Part shown: piece by piece, positions 43,539-52,391 of the stretch
Position numbering within the stretch: the stretch's first letter is position 1
Layout of the letters: each line of letters opens with the position of its first letter
Assembly (NCBI RefSeq): GCF_012911015.1
Contig: NZ_WVVV01000003.1
Span: 62,480-126,479 of the forward strand
DNA: 64,000 nucleotides
Source: Chelativorans sp. ZYF759
GTDB lineage: Bacteria; Pseudomonadota; Alphaproteobacteria; Rhizobiales; Rhizobiaceae
Direction of reading: 5' to 3'
Notes under the pieces: model-generated
Told to the model about the DNA's origin: nothing
Database searches by the model: none
The model's input: only the letters and a program-made list of their open reading frames with translations
Translations under genes and position numbers: made by a program

Positions 43539-45167
43539 ATGCACGGACTGATGCAGGACTGGCCGCTACTGTGCCACAAGATACTCGACCATGCCGCCAG
43601 GCAGCACGGGGGGCGCGAGATCGTCTCGCGTTCGGTGGAGGGGCCGATCGAGCGCACGACCTACGCCGCCGTGCGGGCGCGGGCGCTGAAAGTGGCGCAG
43701 CTGCTTGCCCGCCAAGGTTACGGCGAAGGCGACCGGATCGCCACGCTCGCCTGGAACACGGGGCGGCACCTGGAGGCCTGGTACGGCATCATGGGCATGG
43801 GCGGGGTCTACCACACGCTCAACCCGCGCCTGTTTCCCGACCAGATCGCCTGGATCATGAAGGATGCGGGCGACCGGGTGCTGTTCGTGGACCTCTCCTT
43901 CATGGCGCTGGCCGAGGCGATCGTGCCGCAGGTGCCCTCGATCGAGAAGGTGATCGTCTTCACCGACGCGGCCCACATGCCGCAGACCTCGCTGGAAAAT
44001 GCGGTTGCCTATGAGGAATGGCTGAAGGGGGCGGACGGCGATTTCGCCTGGGTGACGCTCGAGGAGGGGGCTGCCTGCGGCATGTGCTACACCTCGGGCA
44101 CGACGGGCAACCCGAAGGGCGTGGTCTATTCGCACCGCTCCAACGTTCTCCACGCCATGATCGCCTGCATGCCCGACGCGATGGGGATTTCGTGCCGCGA
44201 CGTGGTCATGCCGGTGGTGCCGATGTTCCACGCCAATGCCTGGGGCCTCGCCCAGAGCGCGCCGATGATCGGGGCGACGCTGGTCATGCCCGGCCCGCGC
44301 ATGGATGGCGCGGCGATCTGGGAACTGCTCGACACCGAGCGCGTGAGCTTCACCGCCGCCGTGCCGACCGTGTGGCTGATGCTGCTGAACCACCTGGAGG
44401 AGACGGGCAGGAAGCTGCCGCATCTCAACAAGGTGGTGATCGGCGGCTCGGCCTGCCCGCGCGCCATGACGCGGAAATTCGAGGCCGATTACGGCGTCGA
44501 GGTGATCCACGCCTGGGGCATGACCGAGATGAGCCCGCTGGGCACGCTCGGCACGCTCAAGCCCGAGCATGACGGGCTGGCGGGCGAGGCGCGGCTCGAC
44601 GTCAAGCAGAAACAGGGTTTCCCGCCCTTCGGCGTCGAGATGAAGGTCACCGACGACGAGAACCGCGAGCTGCCCTGGGACGGCAGGACCTTCGGCCGGC
44701 TGAAAGTGCGCGGCCCGGCGGTGGCGAAAGCCTATTATGGCGGCGCGGGCGCGGAACAGTTCGACGAGGAGGGCTGGTTCGACACCGGCGACGTCGCCCA
44801 TATCGACGCGGAAGGCTTCATGCAGATCACCGACCGGGCCAAGGACGTCATCAAGTCGGGCGGCGAGTGGATCTCGACCATCGAACTCGAAAACCTGGCC
44901 GTCGGGCACCCGGACGTGGCGGAAGCCGCCGTCATCGGCGTCGCGCATCCCAAATGGGACGAGCGCCCGCTGCTGGTCGTGGTGGCCAAGGCCGGGCGCA
45001 CGCCGACCAAGGCCGACCTGATCGCCTATCTGGAGGGCAAGGTCGCCAAATGGTGGCTGCCCGACGACGTCGCCTTCGTCGACGAGATCCCCCACACGGC
45101 GACCGGCAAGATCCAGAAGACCACGCTGCGCGAACAGTTCCGCGACCACGTCCTGCCGGCGGCCTGA
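43539..45167 (+). CDS. Acyl-CoA synthetase (AMP-dependent ligase)
   Basis: A 542-residue ANL-superfamily ligase that activates a fatty acid to acyl-AMP and then the CoA thioester. Motifs: P-loop [52 protein letters not shown] and the catalytic lysine in [15 protein letters not shown]. It resembles the medium/long-chain AlkK-FadD group ([29 protein letters not shown]). ATG 43539, preceded by GGGAGGAG, gives the usual N-terminus; the longer frame to 43482 adds Arg-rich residues. Chain-length specificity cannot be read from sequence. Confidence 0.95.
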   Translation: MHGLMQDWPLLCHKILDHAARQHGGREIVSRSVEGPIERTTYAAVRARALKVAQLLARQGYGEGDRIATLAWNTGRHLEAWYGIMGMGGVYHTLNPRLFPDQIAWIMKDAGDRVLFVDLSFMALAEAIVPQVPSIEKVIVFTDAAHMPQTSLENAVAYEEWLKGADGDFAWVTLEEGAACGMCYTSGTTGNPKGVVYSHRSNVLHAMIACMPDAMGISCRDVVMPVVPMFHANAWGLAQSAPMIGATLVMPGPRMDGAAIWELLDTERVSFTAAVPTVWLMLLNHLEETGRKLPHLNKVVIGGSACPRAMTRKFEADYGVEVIHAWGMTEMSPLGTLGTLKPEHDGLAGEARLDVKQKQGFPPFGVEMKVTDDENRELPWDGRTFGRLKVRGPAVAKAYYGGAGAEQFDEEGWFDTGDVAHIDAEGFMQITDRAKDVIKSGGEWISTIELENLAVGHPDVAEAAVIGVAHPKWDERPLLVVVAKAGRTPTKADLIAYLEGKVAKWWLPDDVAFVDEIPHTATGKIQKTTLREQFRDHVLPAA

Positions 45168-45224
45168 GGGCGCCAGCCGCAGCAGGGCGGGGGCCCGTCA
45201 ATCGCACCCCTCGACCCAGCATGG

Positions 45225-45244
45225 CGCCCGGAGGCCTCCGGGCG
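45225..45244. repeat. 20-bp perfect palindrome
   Basis: CGCCCGGAGG directly followed by CCTCCGGGCG, with no loop, 58 bases after the acyl-CoA synthetase stop. It may help end that transcript. As a spacer-free palindrome it could equally be a protein binding site. Confidence 0.45.
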
Positions 45245-45312
45245 ATCGCCTGTGCCAACAGGCATTTGCCGGAGCCGGTTGCGCCACGCGCGGTGTTCGG
45301 CTAGGTACGCGC

Positions 45313-45335
45313 TGTATGTAATAACATTACATACA
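45313..45335. promoter_or_regulatory. Zur-type zinc-uptake box upstream of zinT
   Basis: A 23-bp perfect palindrome: TGTATGTAAT, centre AAC, ATTACATACA. The core GTAATAACATTAC resembles the GTTATAATATAAC-like Zur boxes of proteobacteria. It ends 26 bases before the start of zinT, so a bound Zur-Zn repressor would cover the promoter or leader. Derepression at low zinc is expected from family knowledge. Confidence 0.75.
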
Positions 45336-45361
45336 CATCGTATCAGCACGAGGACATCAGA

Positions 45362-46054
45362 ATGCGTACGCTCATCATCAAGTATCTCGCCATCGCGGCC
45401 GCGGGCCTTGCCTTCATTGCCCTGCCCGTGGCGGCCCAGGACGCCCGCGCCGAATCGCAGACGACCGAAAGCGACCATGGCCACGACCATGACGATGGCC
45501 ATGCCCATGCCCATGACGACGACCAGATCTACAAGGGCTATTTCGACGACAGCCAGATCGAGGCCCGGCCGCTGACCGACTGGGAAGGCGACTGGCAGTC
45601 CGTCTATCCCTATCTGCAGGATGGCACGCTCGACCCGGTGATGGCGCACAAGGCCGAGCATGGCGACCAGTCCGCAGGGGAATACCGGGCCTATTACGAG
45701 ATCGGCTACCAGACCAATGTCGACCGCATCGTCATCGACGGTGACGTGGTGACGTTCCACGAGGGCGGGGAAGTGGTCGAGGGCGTCTATGAAAGCGACG
45801 GCTACGAGATCCTGACCTATGCGCGGGGCAATCGGGGCGTGCGTTTCATCTTCAGCAAGACCGAAGGCGACGAAGCGGCGCCGCAATACATCCAGTTCAG
45901 CGACCACAAGATCGCGCCCGCCGCGGCCGACCACTATCACCTCTATTGGGGCGACGACCGCGCGGCGCTGCTCGAAGAGGTCACCAACTGGCCGACCTAT
46001 TACCCGTCCTCGCTGAGCGCGGACGAGATCGTCAGCGAGATGATCGCCCACTGA
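45362..46054 (+). CDS. zinT: ZinT-type periplasmic zinc-binding protein
   Basis: A 230-residue ZinT/YodA-like lipocalin-fold protein that captures Zn (or Cd) in the periplasm and helps ZnuABC. A signal peptide (VAAQDARA end, about residue 30) is followed by a His/Asp-rich arm, [16 protein letters not shown], then the conserved domain: [68 protein letters not shown] and [10 protein letters not shown]. Domain histidines that bind Zn in relatives are present. The Zur-like palindrome directly upstream supports the zinc role. Confidence 0.95.
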   Translation: MRTLIIKYLAIAAAGLAFIALPVAAQDARAESQTTESDHGHDHDDGHAHAHDDDQIYKGYFDDSQIEARPLTDWEGDWQSVYPYLQDGTLDPVMAHKAEHGDQSAGEYRAYYEIGYQTNVDRIVIDGDVVTFHEGGEVVEGVYESDGYEILTYARGNRGVRFIFSKTEGDEAAPQYIQFSDHKIAPAAADHYHLYWGDDRAALLEEVTNWPTYYPSSLSADEIVSEMIAH

Positions 46055-46083
46055 CGCCGACGGCGAACCGAATGTGAGCCTGA

Positions 46084-46136
46084 CCCTTGCCCGCCATGGC
46101 GCCTGGTTCTTTCCAGATGGCGATGGCGGGCAAGGG
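46084..46136. repeat. Long inverted repeat after zinT
   Basis: Perfect 14-bp arms, CCCTTGCCCGCCAT (46084-46097) and ATGGCGGGCAAGGG (46123-46136), enclose 25 bases that themselves contain a small stem (CTGG...CCAG). A further weaker stem (GTCAGG...CCTGAC) follows. It is a palindromic intergenic element or an extended terminator; no gene lies in 46055-46305. Confidence 0.55.
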
Positions 46137-46256
46137 GGGCGCGTGGCAGGCGCGCGCTCGCCCGTCAGGCCGCAAGCCTGCTGCCTGACGCCGGACCCGG
46201 CCGCGCCACCTCCGCTGGCCGGGCATGGCGCCGGCCGCTTTGACCCGGCCGGCGCG

Positions 46257-46275
46257 ACCGTCTAAGGACGGTTTT
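46257..46275 (+). terminator. Terminator-like hairpin before the DUF1499 gene
   Basis: ACCGTC, a TAAG loop, GACGGT and then TTT: a short stem with a T-run on the plus strand, 31 bases before the next start codon. It could end read-through from zinT. Confidence 0.5.
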
Positions 46276-46305
46276 GAGCAAGGCGGCGGTACGGCGGTCT
46301 CATTC

Positions 46306-47094
46306 ATGGTGGCATACCCTTTCCAGCGGGAATCGCGGCGCGCGCGCTGGGCCTGGCGGCTGGCGAGCTTCGCGCTGGCGCTGCTCGTCGTGGCTGGCGC
46401 TTCCCATCGCTTCGAACTGATCGAGACGATGCCCTTTCTGGTCGTCTTGGGCCTGGTGGCGCTTCTGGCGATCCTTGCCCTGTGCGTCGCTTTCGCCGCA
46501 CTTGCGCGCCTGTGGCAGGTCGACGAGATCGGCATCGGCCGCGCCTTCGCAGCAGCCTTCCTGGCGCTCGCCACGCTTTCGCCCTTCGCGATCGGCACGG
46601 TTTTGTGGCTTACCCACCCGATGATCTCCGACGTCTCCACCGACCTTGCGGACCCGCCGGCGCTGCGCCAGGCGGAGAGGGCGCGTTCGGGGATGATGAA
46701 CCCGGTGGCGCCGATCCCGCCGGAAGCCGCCGAGTTGCAGCGGATCCATTATCCCGCCGTGACGGGACGGCGCTATGAGCGGGAGCGCACGATCGTGGAG
46801 CAGGCGGTGCGCCGGCTCATCGAGCGCGAGGGCTGGCGCGCCACGCGCCTGCCGGACCCGCGCATGGAGGGCTCGGGCGTGACCATCGAGGCCGAGGCCC
46901 GCACGCTGGTTTTCGGCTTCGTTTCGGACGTCGCCATCCGCCTGCGCGAGCGGGCGGGCAGGACCCAGGTCGACCTGCGTTCGGCCTCGCGCTACGGCGA
47001 CCACGACATGGGCGACAATGCGCGCCGCATCACGGATTTCCTCGAAAGGCTGGACGAGGAGATCGAGGCCTTTCCGGTGATGCCGGCCGGCTAG
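46306..47094 (+). CDS. DUF1499 domain membrane protein
   Basis: A 262-residue protein. Three membrane helices fill residues 15-105 (LASFALALLVVAGASH; FLVVLGLVALLAILALCVAFAA without the last residues; AFLALATLSPFAIGTVLWL). A DUF1499 domain follows from about 110 (HPMISDVSTDLADPPAL at its start; GVTIEAEARTLVFGFVSDVAIRL; VDLRSASRYGDHDMGDNARRI). DUF1499 is found in many proteobacteria without known function; the SRxGxxDxGxNxxRI motif is typical. The chosen ATG 46306 starts just before the first helix. Convergent with the MBL gene, 2 bases apart. Confidence 0.85.
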   Translation: MVAYPFQRESRRARWAWRLASFALALLVVAGASHRFELIETMPFLVVLGLVALLAILALCVAFAALARLWQVDEIGIGRAFAAAFLALATLSPFAIGTVLWLTHPMISDVSTDLADPPALRQAERARSGMMNPVAPIPPEAAELQRIHYPAVTGRRYERERTIVEQAVRRLIEREGWRATRLPDPRMEGSGVTIEAEARTLVFGFVSDVAIRLRERAGRTQVDLRSASRYGDHDMGDNARRITDFLERLDEEIEAFPVMPAG

Positions 47095-47096
47095 TT

Positions 47097-48002
47097 TCAG
47101 GCCGGGTGGTAGACCGCCGACAGGCTGGGCTCGCCCTCGCAGGCGACCATGGCCTTGCCGACCAGATCCTCCAGATGGGCGAGCACCGACAGCGCGGCCG
47201 CCCCGTGCAGCCGCGGATCGGTGTCGCGGTAGATCGCCCCGACCATGTCGGGGATGGTGCGGTCGCCCGCGCGCACGCGCTCCAGAATGGCGCGCTCGCG
47301 CATCCGACGATGGGCCTTGAGCCCGCGCAGGAAGGATTGCGGCTTTTCCAGGCGTCCGCCATGGCCGGGCAGATATAGGCTGTCGTCGCGTTCCAGCATG
47401 CGGTCGAGCGAGGCCATGTAATCGGCCATCGCGCCGTCGGGCGGGGCCACGATCGAGGTCGCCCAGGCCATGACATGATCGGCCGAGAAGAGAATGCCGG
47501 TCCCCTCCAGCGCGAACACGCAGTGGTTGGCGGTGTGGCCCGGCGTGTGGATGGCCCTGAGCGTCCAGCCGTCGCCCGCGACGCACGCCTCGTCGGCAAG
47601 CGCGCGGTCGGGCTGGAAGGCGGTATCGGCGCTCGCGTCGAGCGGGTTGATTTCACCCAGATGCAGCGCGCGCGCCGCACGGTGGGGTCCCTCCGCGCAG
47701 ATGATCGCGCCCGTCTTCGCCTTCAGTCCGGCGGCGAGGGGGGAATGGTCGACATGGGTGTGGCTGACGAAAATGTGCGAGACCGGCCGCCCGGCGATCG
47801 CTTCCATCAGCGCGTCGAGATGGGCGGGGCTGTCGGGGCCGGGGTCGATTACGGCCAGCGTGTCGGTGCCGACGATATAGCTGTTGGTGCCGTGGAAGGT
47901 GAAGGCCGAGGCATTGGGCGAGGTGACCCGCACGACCCCCGGCGCGACCGGCACCGCCTGGCCATGGGCGGGATCGAAGGCGGTCCTGAATTCGAGGCTC
48001 AT
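47097..48002 (-). CDS. Metallo-beta-lactamase fold hydrolase (LACTB2-like)
   Basis: A 301-residue MBL-fold enzyme. The binuclear zinc motif is HIFVSHTHVDHSPLAAGL, with further ligands in AIHTPGHTANHC, SADHVMAW and LPGHGG. A winged-helix C-terminal region (RTIPDMVGAIYRDTDPRLHG) resembles LACTB2/glyoxalase-II-like hydrolases, some of which act on RNA or thioesters. Substrate unassigned. ATG 48002 begins MSLEFRTAFD; the open frame to 48077 is Arg/Cys-rich. Confidence 0.92.
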   Translation of the reverse strand: MSLEFRTAFDPAHGQAVPVAPGVVRVTSPNASAFTFHGTNSYIVGTDTLAVIDPGPDSPAHLDALMEAIAGRPVSHIFVSHTHVDHSPLAAGLKAKTGAIICAEGPHRAARALHLGEINPLDASADTAFQPDRALADEACVAGDGWTLRAIHTPGHTANHCVFALEGTGILFSADHVMAWATSIVAPPDGAMADYMASLDRMLERDDSLYLPGHGGRLEKPQSFLRGLKAHRRMRERAILERVRAGDRTIPDMVGAIYRDTDPRLHGAAALSVLAHLEDLVGKAMVACEGEPSLSAVYHPA

Positions 48003-48279
48003 GGGCTTCCCGTCATCGGCTGGGCACTGGCTGCATGGTCGCGCCCCGGGCTTAGGCAAGGATCGGCGCCGGCGCAAGGCTTGAGGGATGGCGCGGTATA
48101 TCGTGCGGATCGCGAGATCATGCTCACATTGGCGCCCGGCATTCGGGTGATCGCCTCCGGGACGTCCAGCGACAGCCGGCCGAAGCGCGGCAGGAGCATC
48201 CGGCAGACTGGTGCCGGACTTCGACGCCGCTCACCGTGCGCCCTCGCACCGGGCAGTTCGCTGGTGTAGTCTGGACCAG

Positions 48280-48870
48280 ATGACGCAAAATGCCCCAAGC
48301 CGGACAGCCGTCAATCGCGACGCGCTCATTTCCGCGGCGCGCCGGAACCTTTCCGAACAGGGACTTGCCGGGCTGGGCTTCGATCGCATCGCAGCCTCGG
48401 CCGGCATGACCCGAAAATCTGTCTACAACCATTTCGGTTCGCGCCAGGGACTGTATGAGGCGCTGATGGACGATATCGGGCAGCGCGCGGATTTCCAGCG
48501 TCTGTTGCCAGTCTGGCAGGAAGCCGATCCGGCAAAACTACTCTGCGCGTTCTTCACCCAAATCGTTCGCTCCTGGGAGGCCGACCGGGTCATGTTCCGC
48601 ATGATGATTGGGCTTTCGGCCGCCGATCCGGAGCTGGGAGCGGCGGTAGAGGCCAGGATCGGCCGGGTGCATGGCATTGCCGCGCAACTGACCCAACGGC
48701 TTGCCGCGGCGCCGGGGCTGGCGCAGGACTGGACCCTTTCGGATGCGACAGCAGCCATTTTTGCCCTGGCGAGCTTCAGCTCCTTCGACGCGCTGGCAAA
48801 CGACATGGCCACCGCCAGCGCGGCGCGACGGCTGACTGCCCTGGCGCGCGTACCCTTCGACTGGGGCTGA
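48280..48870 (+). CDS. TetR-family transcriptional regulator
   Basis: A 196-residue regulator with an N-terminal HTH (DALISAARRNLSEQGLAGLG, FDRIAASAGMTRKSVYNHFGSR) and a helical ligand domain. A CTGGT/ACCAG inverted repeat lies immediately before the start codon (48261-48279) and could be an autoregulatory site. It is convergent with the alpha/beta-hydrolase gene (6 bases apart), which it may or may not control; a separate palindrome lies upstream of that gene. Confidence 0.9.
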   Translation: MTQNAPSRTAVNRDALISAARRNLSEQGLAGLGFDRIAASAGMTRKSVYNHFGSRQGLYEALMDDIGQRADFQRLLPVWQEADPAKLLCAFFTQIVRSWEADRVMFRMMIGLSAADPELGAAVEARIGRVHGIAAQLTQRLAAAPGLAQDWTLSDATAAIFALASFSSFDALANDMATASAARRLTALARVPFDWG

Positions 48871-48876
48871 TGGCAC

Positions 48877-49884
48877 TCAGGGAGCCAGACCCTGAACCTG
48901 GAGCCAGTCGAACGTTGCGCCGAAAAAGGTCGGCGCCGCGAGCGACAGGTTCAGGGAATGTCCGGCCCCGTCCACGATCAGATGCCAGTCGGTCCCAGCA
49001 AAACGGGCCGCGCAGTCCTGGCCCTGACAGGCGATGGCGTCATGCCGGCCAAGAACATAGAGCGCCGGACCAGTGAAGGCCGGGCGGTGGCTTCCGCCCG
49101 ACATGACCGACGTGAGTTCGGCCTGCGACAGCATGTCTTTCCAGGCTTCCTCGAGTTCGGCAATTTCGGGGTCAACCATGCCTTCGGCATGGAAAAGCCG
49201 TGTTCGCACGCCCGGAGCCGTGGTCATGTAGCCCTCCGCCCAAGGCTCGGTCGCGAAGCGCGGATCGGAGACCGCCCGCACAAAAGGGGGGCCGTCGCCC
49301 TGGGGCGGGCCGCCCTGCTGATCGTCGTCATCGTGGTGACCGGCTGGAGTGTTCGGAAGGCCACTGACGATCAGCGCGGCGATTCCCTCGTGCCTGGCCG
49401 CGACATGCTCGGCAACAATACCGCCCATCGAATGCCCATTCAGGATGATCGGTCCCGGTTGCATCCCCAGATCCCCATCCTCAAGTGCCAGGATAACCCC
49501 AATCACCGCTTCCGCCCCCATCTCGAAGGTCAGACGGCGTCCGTCGGGGCGTGTGCTGGCACCGTAGCCGAGCCGGTCGAGGTTGACGGTGACATAGCCG
49601 CGTCTGACCGCGGCAAGTACGTAGGAGTAGCGCTCGGGGTCATGCGGCCAGTCCCAGTAGCGATGGTCATAGGCACCGCCATGCAGCAGGATCTGCACCG
49701 GAAGCCCATCGGCAAGGGGGCGGGACGAACAGACCGTTGCATGCAGTTGTGCGTCGTCCACGCTTGCGACCGAAGGGGTGAACATGACGTCCCTGCACTG
49801 CAGATCCGCCGCTCCAGACTGCGCAAATGCTGCTGCGCCGAACAAGATGGAGGCGGCGCAGAAGGCCAACAGACGAATGGACAT
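48877..49884 (-). CDS. Secreted alpha/beta-hydrolase
   Basis: A 335-residue serine hydrolase with a cleavable signal (MSIRLLAFCAASILFGAAAF). The nucleophile elbow is LNGHSMGGIVAEH, the oxyanion region VQILLHGGAYDHRYWDWP, and the catalytic Asp and His are likely in LGRHDAIAC and DGAGHSLNLS. An unusual loop rich in His/Asp/Gly/Pro (HHDDDDQQGGPPQGDGPP) lies after strand 6, in the cap position. Cysteine pairs fit a periplasmic protein. An AAGGG site precedes ATG 49884. Ester or amide substrate unknown. Confidence 0.88.
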   Translation of the reverse strand: MSIRLLAFCAASILFGAAAFAQSGAADLQCRDVMFTPSVASVDDAQLHATVCSSRPLADGLPVQILLHGGAYDHRYWDWPHDPERYSYVLAAVRRGYVTVNLDRLGYGASTRPDGRRLTFEMGAEAVIGVILALEDGDLGMQPGPIILNGHSMGGIVAEHVAARHEGIAALIVSGLPNTPAGHHDDDDQQGGPPQGDGPPFVRAVSDPRFATEPWAEGYMTTAPGVRTRLFHAEGMVDPEIAELEEAWKDMLSQAELTSVMSGGSHRPAFTGPALYVLGRHDAIACQGQDCAARFAGTDWHLIVDGAGHSLNLSLAAPTFFGATFDWLQVQGLAP

Positions 49885-49918
49885 TGCGGTCACCCTTGTT
49901 AGAAGATGAGCCACTAAT

Positions 49919-49931
49919 TACACATAGTGTA
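49919..49931. promoter_or_regulatory. Short palindrome upstream of the secreted hydrolase
   Basis: TACAC-ATA-GTGTA, about 35 bases before the hydrolase start, inside the only AT-rich patch of the region. It may be an operator, perhaps for the convergent TetR protein. The rest of 49885-50239 shows no supported gene. Confidence 0.4.
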
Positions 49932-50239
49932 TAAAATTGCCAGCAGCCAGTTTCGGCGCCTCGCTCATGAACGCACCTGGCGATCCCGCCGAATGGTGGA
50001 TTGAACAAATGCTTCAACCGATTGCCTGGCCTGCCATTCAGCCGCAACAAAGAGCCGCCGATCCCAGTCGTCAGCGGCGACGTGTTTCGCGAAGGACAAG
50101 CGCGCGCCGGCAATCATTGCGCCGGGAGACAGCGCGGCTGCCAAACGCCGTTGATGTGGGGAATGGCGGCTTCACCCTGAAGCGGAGATTCAAACAACGT
50201 ACCGCCGGAGCGGCGGCGCAAAATCACGTCCGGAATGGA

Positions 50240-50268
50240 TTGCGAAGGCGCTCGGCCTTGCCTATACA
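50240..50268 (+). promoter_or_regulatory. Promoter of tRNA-Gln
   Basis: TTGCGA (50240-50245) and TATACA (50263-50268) are separated by exactly 17 bases and lie 38 bases before the tRNA gene. This is a near-consensus sigma-70 promoter. The serine recombinase frame ends just beside the -10 box. Confidence 0.65.
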
Positions 50269-51947
50269 AACCCCGTTCCCGCGGCGCCTCGGAGCGCCGG
50301 CGCGATTGGGGCGTAGCCAAGCGGTAAGGCACCGGTTTTTGGTACCGGCATTCCCTGGTTCGAATCCAGGCGCCCCAGCCAAATATCATTTTCGCCCACA
50401 TCGTGCGTTTCGAGCGGTCCGTTCTGGGCGGCCTCTTGGGTCGCTTTAGCAATGGAATCAAAGGGTTCACGGAACGTCACCGTAAGCTCACCATCGTCCC
50501 AACCGCAGTTCGATAGTAAGAAATTTAGCAGCTTTCGCTGCTCTTTCGGCTCCTGATTTCGGAAGAGGTTTTGGGCGTTGCGCGCCAATTCGAGCAGTTG
50601 GACCCCTTCCACCACGTAGCTTGCTTCCGCAGCTTTGTGGTGCTCGATTTGTCGAAGCAACTGCATCTGCTCTTCGCGCCATTCATGGGTCATGCTGGCA
50701 TGGAGGTCGGCATCGACCACTCCATCCAGCTTATCGAGGTAGACAGCACGCAATCGTTCCTGGAGCTTTGCGTACTGCTTCTCAAGCCGCCGGATCGTTT
50801 CCTGATGTTCCCGCCTGCTATCATCATTGCTGACTTCAAGCGCTCTGCGCAGCCATTCCAAAACCGCTTCGTCGAAGGACAAAAGACCGAGATGCTCAAC
50901 GAAGACGTCAGAGAGCCTTTCTTCCTTCACATAAACTGATTTGCACGCATTCCTGCCTCGAACGCATTTTTCCTTGAATGCGCTTGGCTTGTAGTACGTA
51001 TATTTTTCCTTCTTCGTTTCGGCGGTAATCGCGCCTCCACAGTGAGCACAGGAAATCAACCCGATGAAAGCGTGGTTCCTGTGGCCTCTCTTGGAACTGC
51101 TGCGCGATCTGTCGTTGAGTACGGACTGGACCCGTAGCCACAGGCCTACTGTAATCAGCGGCTCGTGGCGACCCTTGCAGTGCACGCCATTCCACATGTA
51201 TTCCCCTGCATAGATCATTCTCCGGAGGATCACTTCGATCGTGCTGGTAGGGACCTTGCCGCCGCTTCTGCGATGGCGAAAGCCGGCGGCGTAGGCGAGT
51301 TCCGCGACCTGGTCCATCGAAACGTCCCCTGTAGCATACCATTCGAATATCTTCACGATGAGCGGTGCGATTTGCGGGTCAGGAACGATCACGCGCTGCT
51401 TTTCTGAATTCTCGACATTGAGATAACCGAGCGGAGCTTTGGTCGGCCAATAGCCCTGTTCGGCCTTCTCCTGCATGCCTTTCTTCACCTCTTCAGAAAG
51501 ATTGTCGATGTATTGCTTGGCCATCAAGAGCCGAATTCCATGCATGAATTTTTCGGTCGACCTGGAATCGTTCGAAATGATCGATCCCTCTTTGAAGAAG
51601 TGTATTTCTACGTCAAGTTCGTCAAGCTTTAGGAAGTCCTTTATGTTTCTGTATAGTCGATCTGTTTTCTCGACGATTATGATTCGAATAGATGGATTTT
51701 TTCGTAGAAATCTCACCATACGAGTGAATTCAACACGACCCGTACATTTGGCTGTCTCTACATCAACGAATGTCTCAACCACTTCAATGGTATTCTGGAG
51801 GGCATAATCGTCCCCAGTTCGCAGCTGTGCAGGTATAGAGTATCCCTCTTTTTCCTGTTCGCGCGATGAGACGCGCGCATATTTGACGGCACGCTGCAAG
51901 TGACAGTCTGTCAGCGGCTTGCGCCCCTTTTGATTCTTCTTTTTCAT
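50262..51947 (-). CDS. Large serine recombinase (site-specific integrase)
   Basis: A 561-residue serine recombinase. The resolvase catalytic domain (residues 18-170) has YARVSSREQEKEGYSIPAQL with nucleophile Ser27, and VEKTDRLYRNIKDF. A recombinase domain (about 185-300, KAPLGYLNVEN; RRMIYAGEYMWNG) and a zinc ribbon (ISCAHCGGAIT plus cysteines in EKCVRGRNACKS) follow, then a coiled coil (about 395-470). From about residue 523 the frame runs antisense through tRNA-Gln (WLGRLDSNQGMPVPKTGALP) and stops beyond it, so the integrated state fixes the C-terminus. GGAGG at ideal spacing supports ATG 51947. Base composition is much more AT-rich than the chromosome. Confidence 0.93.
   Translation of the reverse strand: MKKKNQKGRKPLTDCHLQRAVKYARVSSREQEKEGYSIPAQLRTGDDYALQNTIEVVETFVDVETAKCTGRVEFTRMVRFLRKNPSIRIIIVEKTDRLYRNIKDFLKLDELDVEIHFFKEGSIISNDSRSTEKFMHGIRLLMAKQYIDNLSEEVKKGMQEKAEQGYWPTKAPLGYLNVENSEKQRVIVPDPQIAPLIVKIFEWYATGDVSMDQVAELAYAAGFRHRRSGGKVPTSTIEVILRRMIYAGEYMWNGVHCKGRHEPLITVGLWLRVQSVLNDRSRSSSKRGHRNHAFIGLISCAHCGGAITAETKKEKYTYYKPSAFKEKCVRGRNACKSVYVKEERLSDVFVEHLGLLSFDEAVLEWLRRALEVSNDDSRREHQETIRRLEKQYAKLQERLRAVYLDKLDGVVDADLHASMTHEWREEQMQLLRQIEHHKAAEASYVVEGVQLLELARNAQNLFRNQEPKEQRKLLNFLLSNCGWDDGELTVTFREPFDSIAKATQEAAQNGPLETHDVGENDIWLGRLDSNQGMPVPKTGALPLGYAPIAPALRGAAGTGFV
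50307..50381 (+). tRNA. tRNA-Gln (anticodon TTG), apparent attachment site of the element
   Basis: A complete cloverleaf: acceptor TGGGGCG pairing with CGCCCCA, D-arm AGCCAAGCGGTAAGGC, anticodon stem CCGGT/ACCGG with loop TTTTGGT (anticodon TTG), T-arm CCTGG-TTCGAAT-CCAGG, discriminator G and an encoded CCA end. The 3' half is intact and immediately followed by the tail of a serine recombinase transcribed towards it. The tRNA 3' end is therefore the likely attL core; no second copy of it was seen up to 64000. Confidence 0.95.
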
Positions 51948-52004
51948 TGCGAATACCTCCCACTTTGTCCGGGACCGCGATCCCAAAAATGCTTGTTCGC
52001 TTGC

Positions 52005-52268
52005 TCAAGCCCGCTTTTGCACGAGAGCCGGAGCGGCAAGTGATGTGTTTTCAGGCCCGTTGTGCGGAGTGGCGGAATCTTCCCGGACGTTGTCGTTGGC
52101 GGCGACAGGCTGGGAGTTCCCGGCCCATCCTGCCAGCACTTTGAAGAAGCCGGTCATCGTCGCTTCGATCTGAATGGCTTCGTCGTCGGATAGACATCGA
52201 CCCAGCCGGGCGCTCCAGAAATCCCTGGTGGACGCGTGATTATCGTTTACTGCCTTAGGTGCGGTCAT
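52005..52268 (-). CDS. Small hypothetical protein next to the recombinase
   Basis: An 87-residue protein with a core ASTRDFWSARLGRCLSDDEA, then IQIEATMTGFFKVLAGWA. Small proteins with a FWxxRLGRxLSxxDA...TGFFxVLxxW pattern commonly accompany serine recombinases in alphaproteobacterial islands. The role is unknown; an excision or regulatory partner is conceivable. No clear Shine-Dalgarno. It lies 57 bases upstream of the recombinase on the same strand. Confidence 0.7.
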   Translation of the reverse strand: MTAPKAVNDNHASTRDFWSARLGRCLSDDEAIQIEATMTGFFKVLAGWAGNSQPVAANDNVREDSATPHNGPENTSLAAPALVQKRA

Positions 52269-52391
52269 TCTGATGTCACGGCCGCAAGACGACCATGCTC
52301 TCGTGAGCGCTCCCGGCTTCTCTCCGGTGATGCCACTCCAGAAGGTTGTAAGAACGTCTCCGTCGCGGAGATCGCTTGTTAGAGCGGTGGA

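Noticed and set aside
49937-50449. A plus-strand frame running through tRNA-Gln in the sense direction
   Set aside because: Translation of a tRNA gene and GC-rich intergenic DNA; no ribosome binding site.
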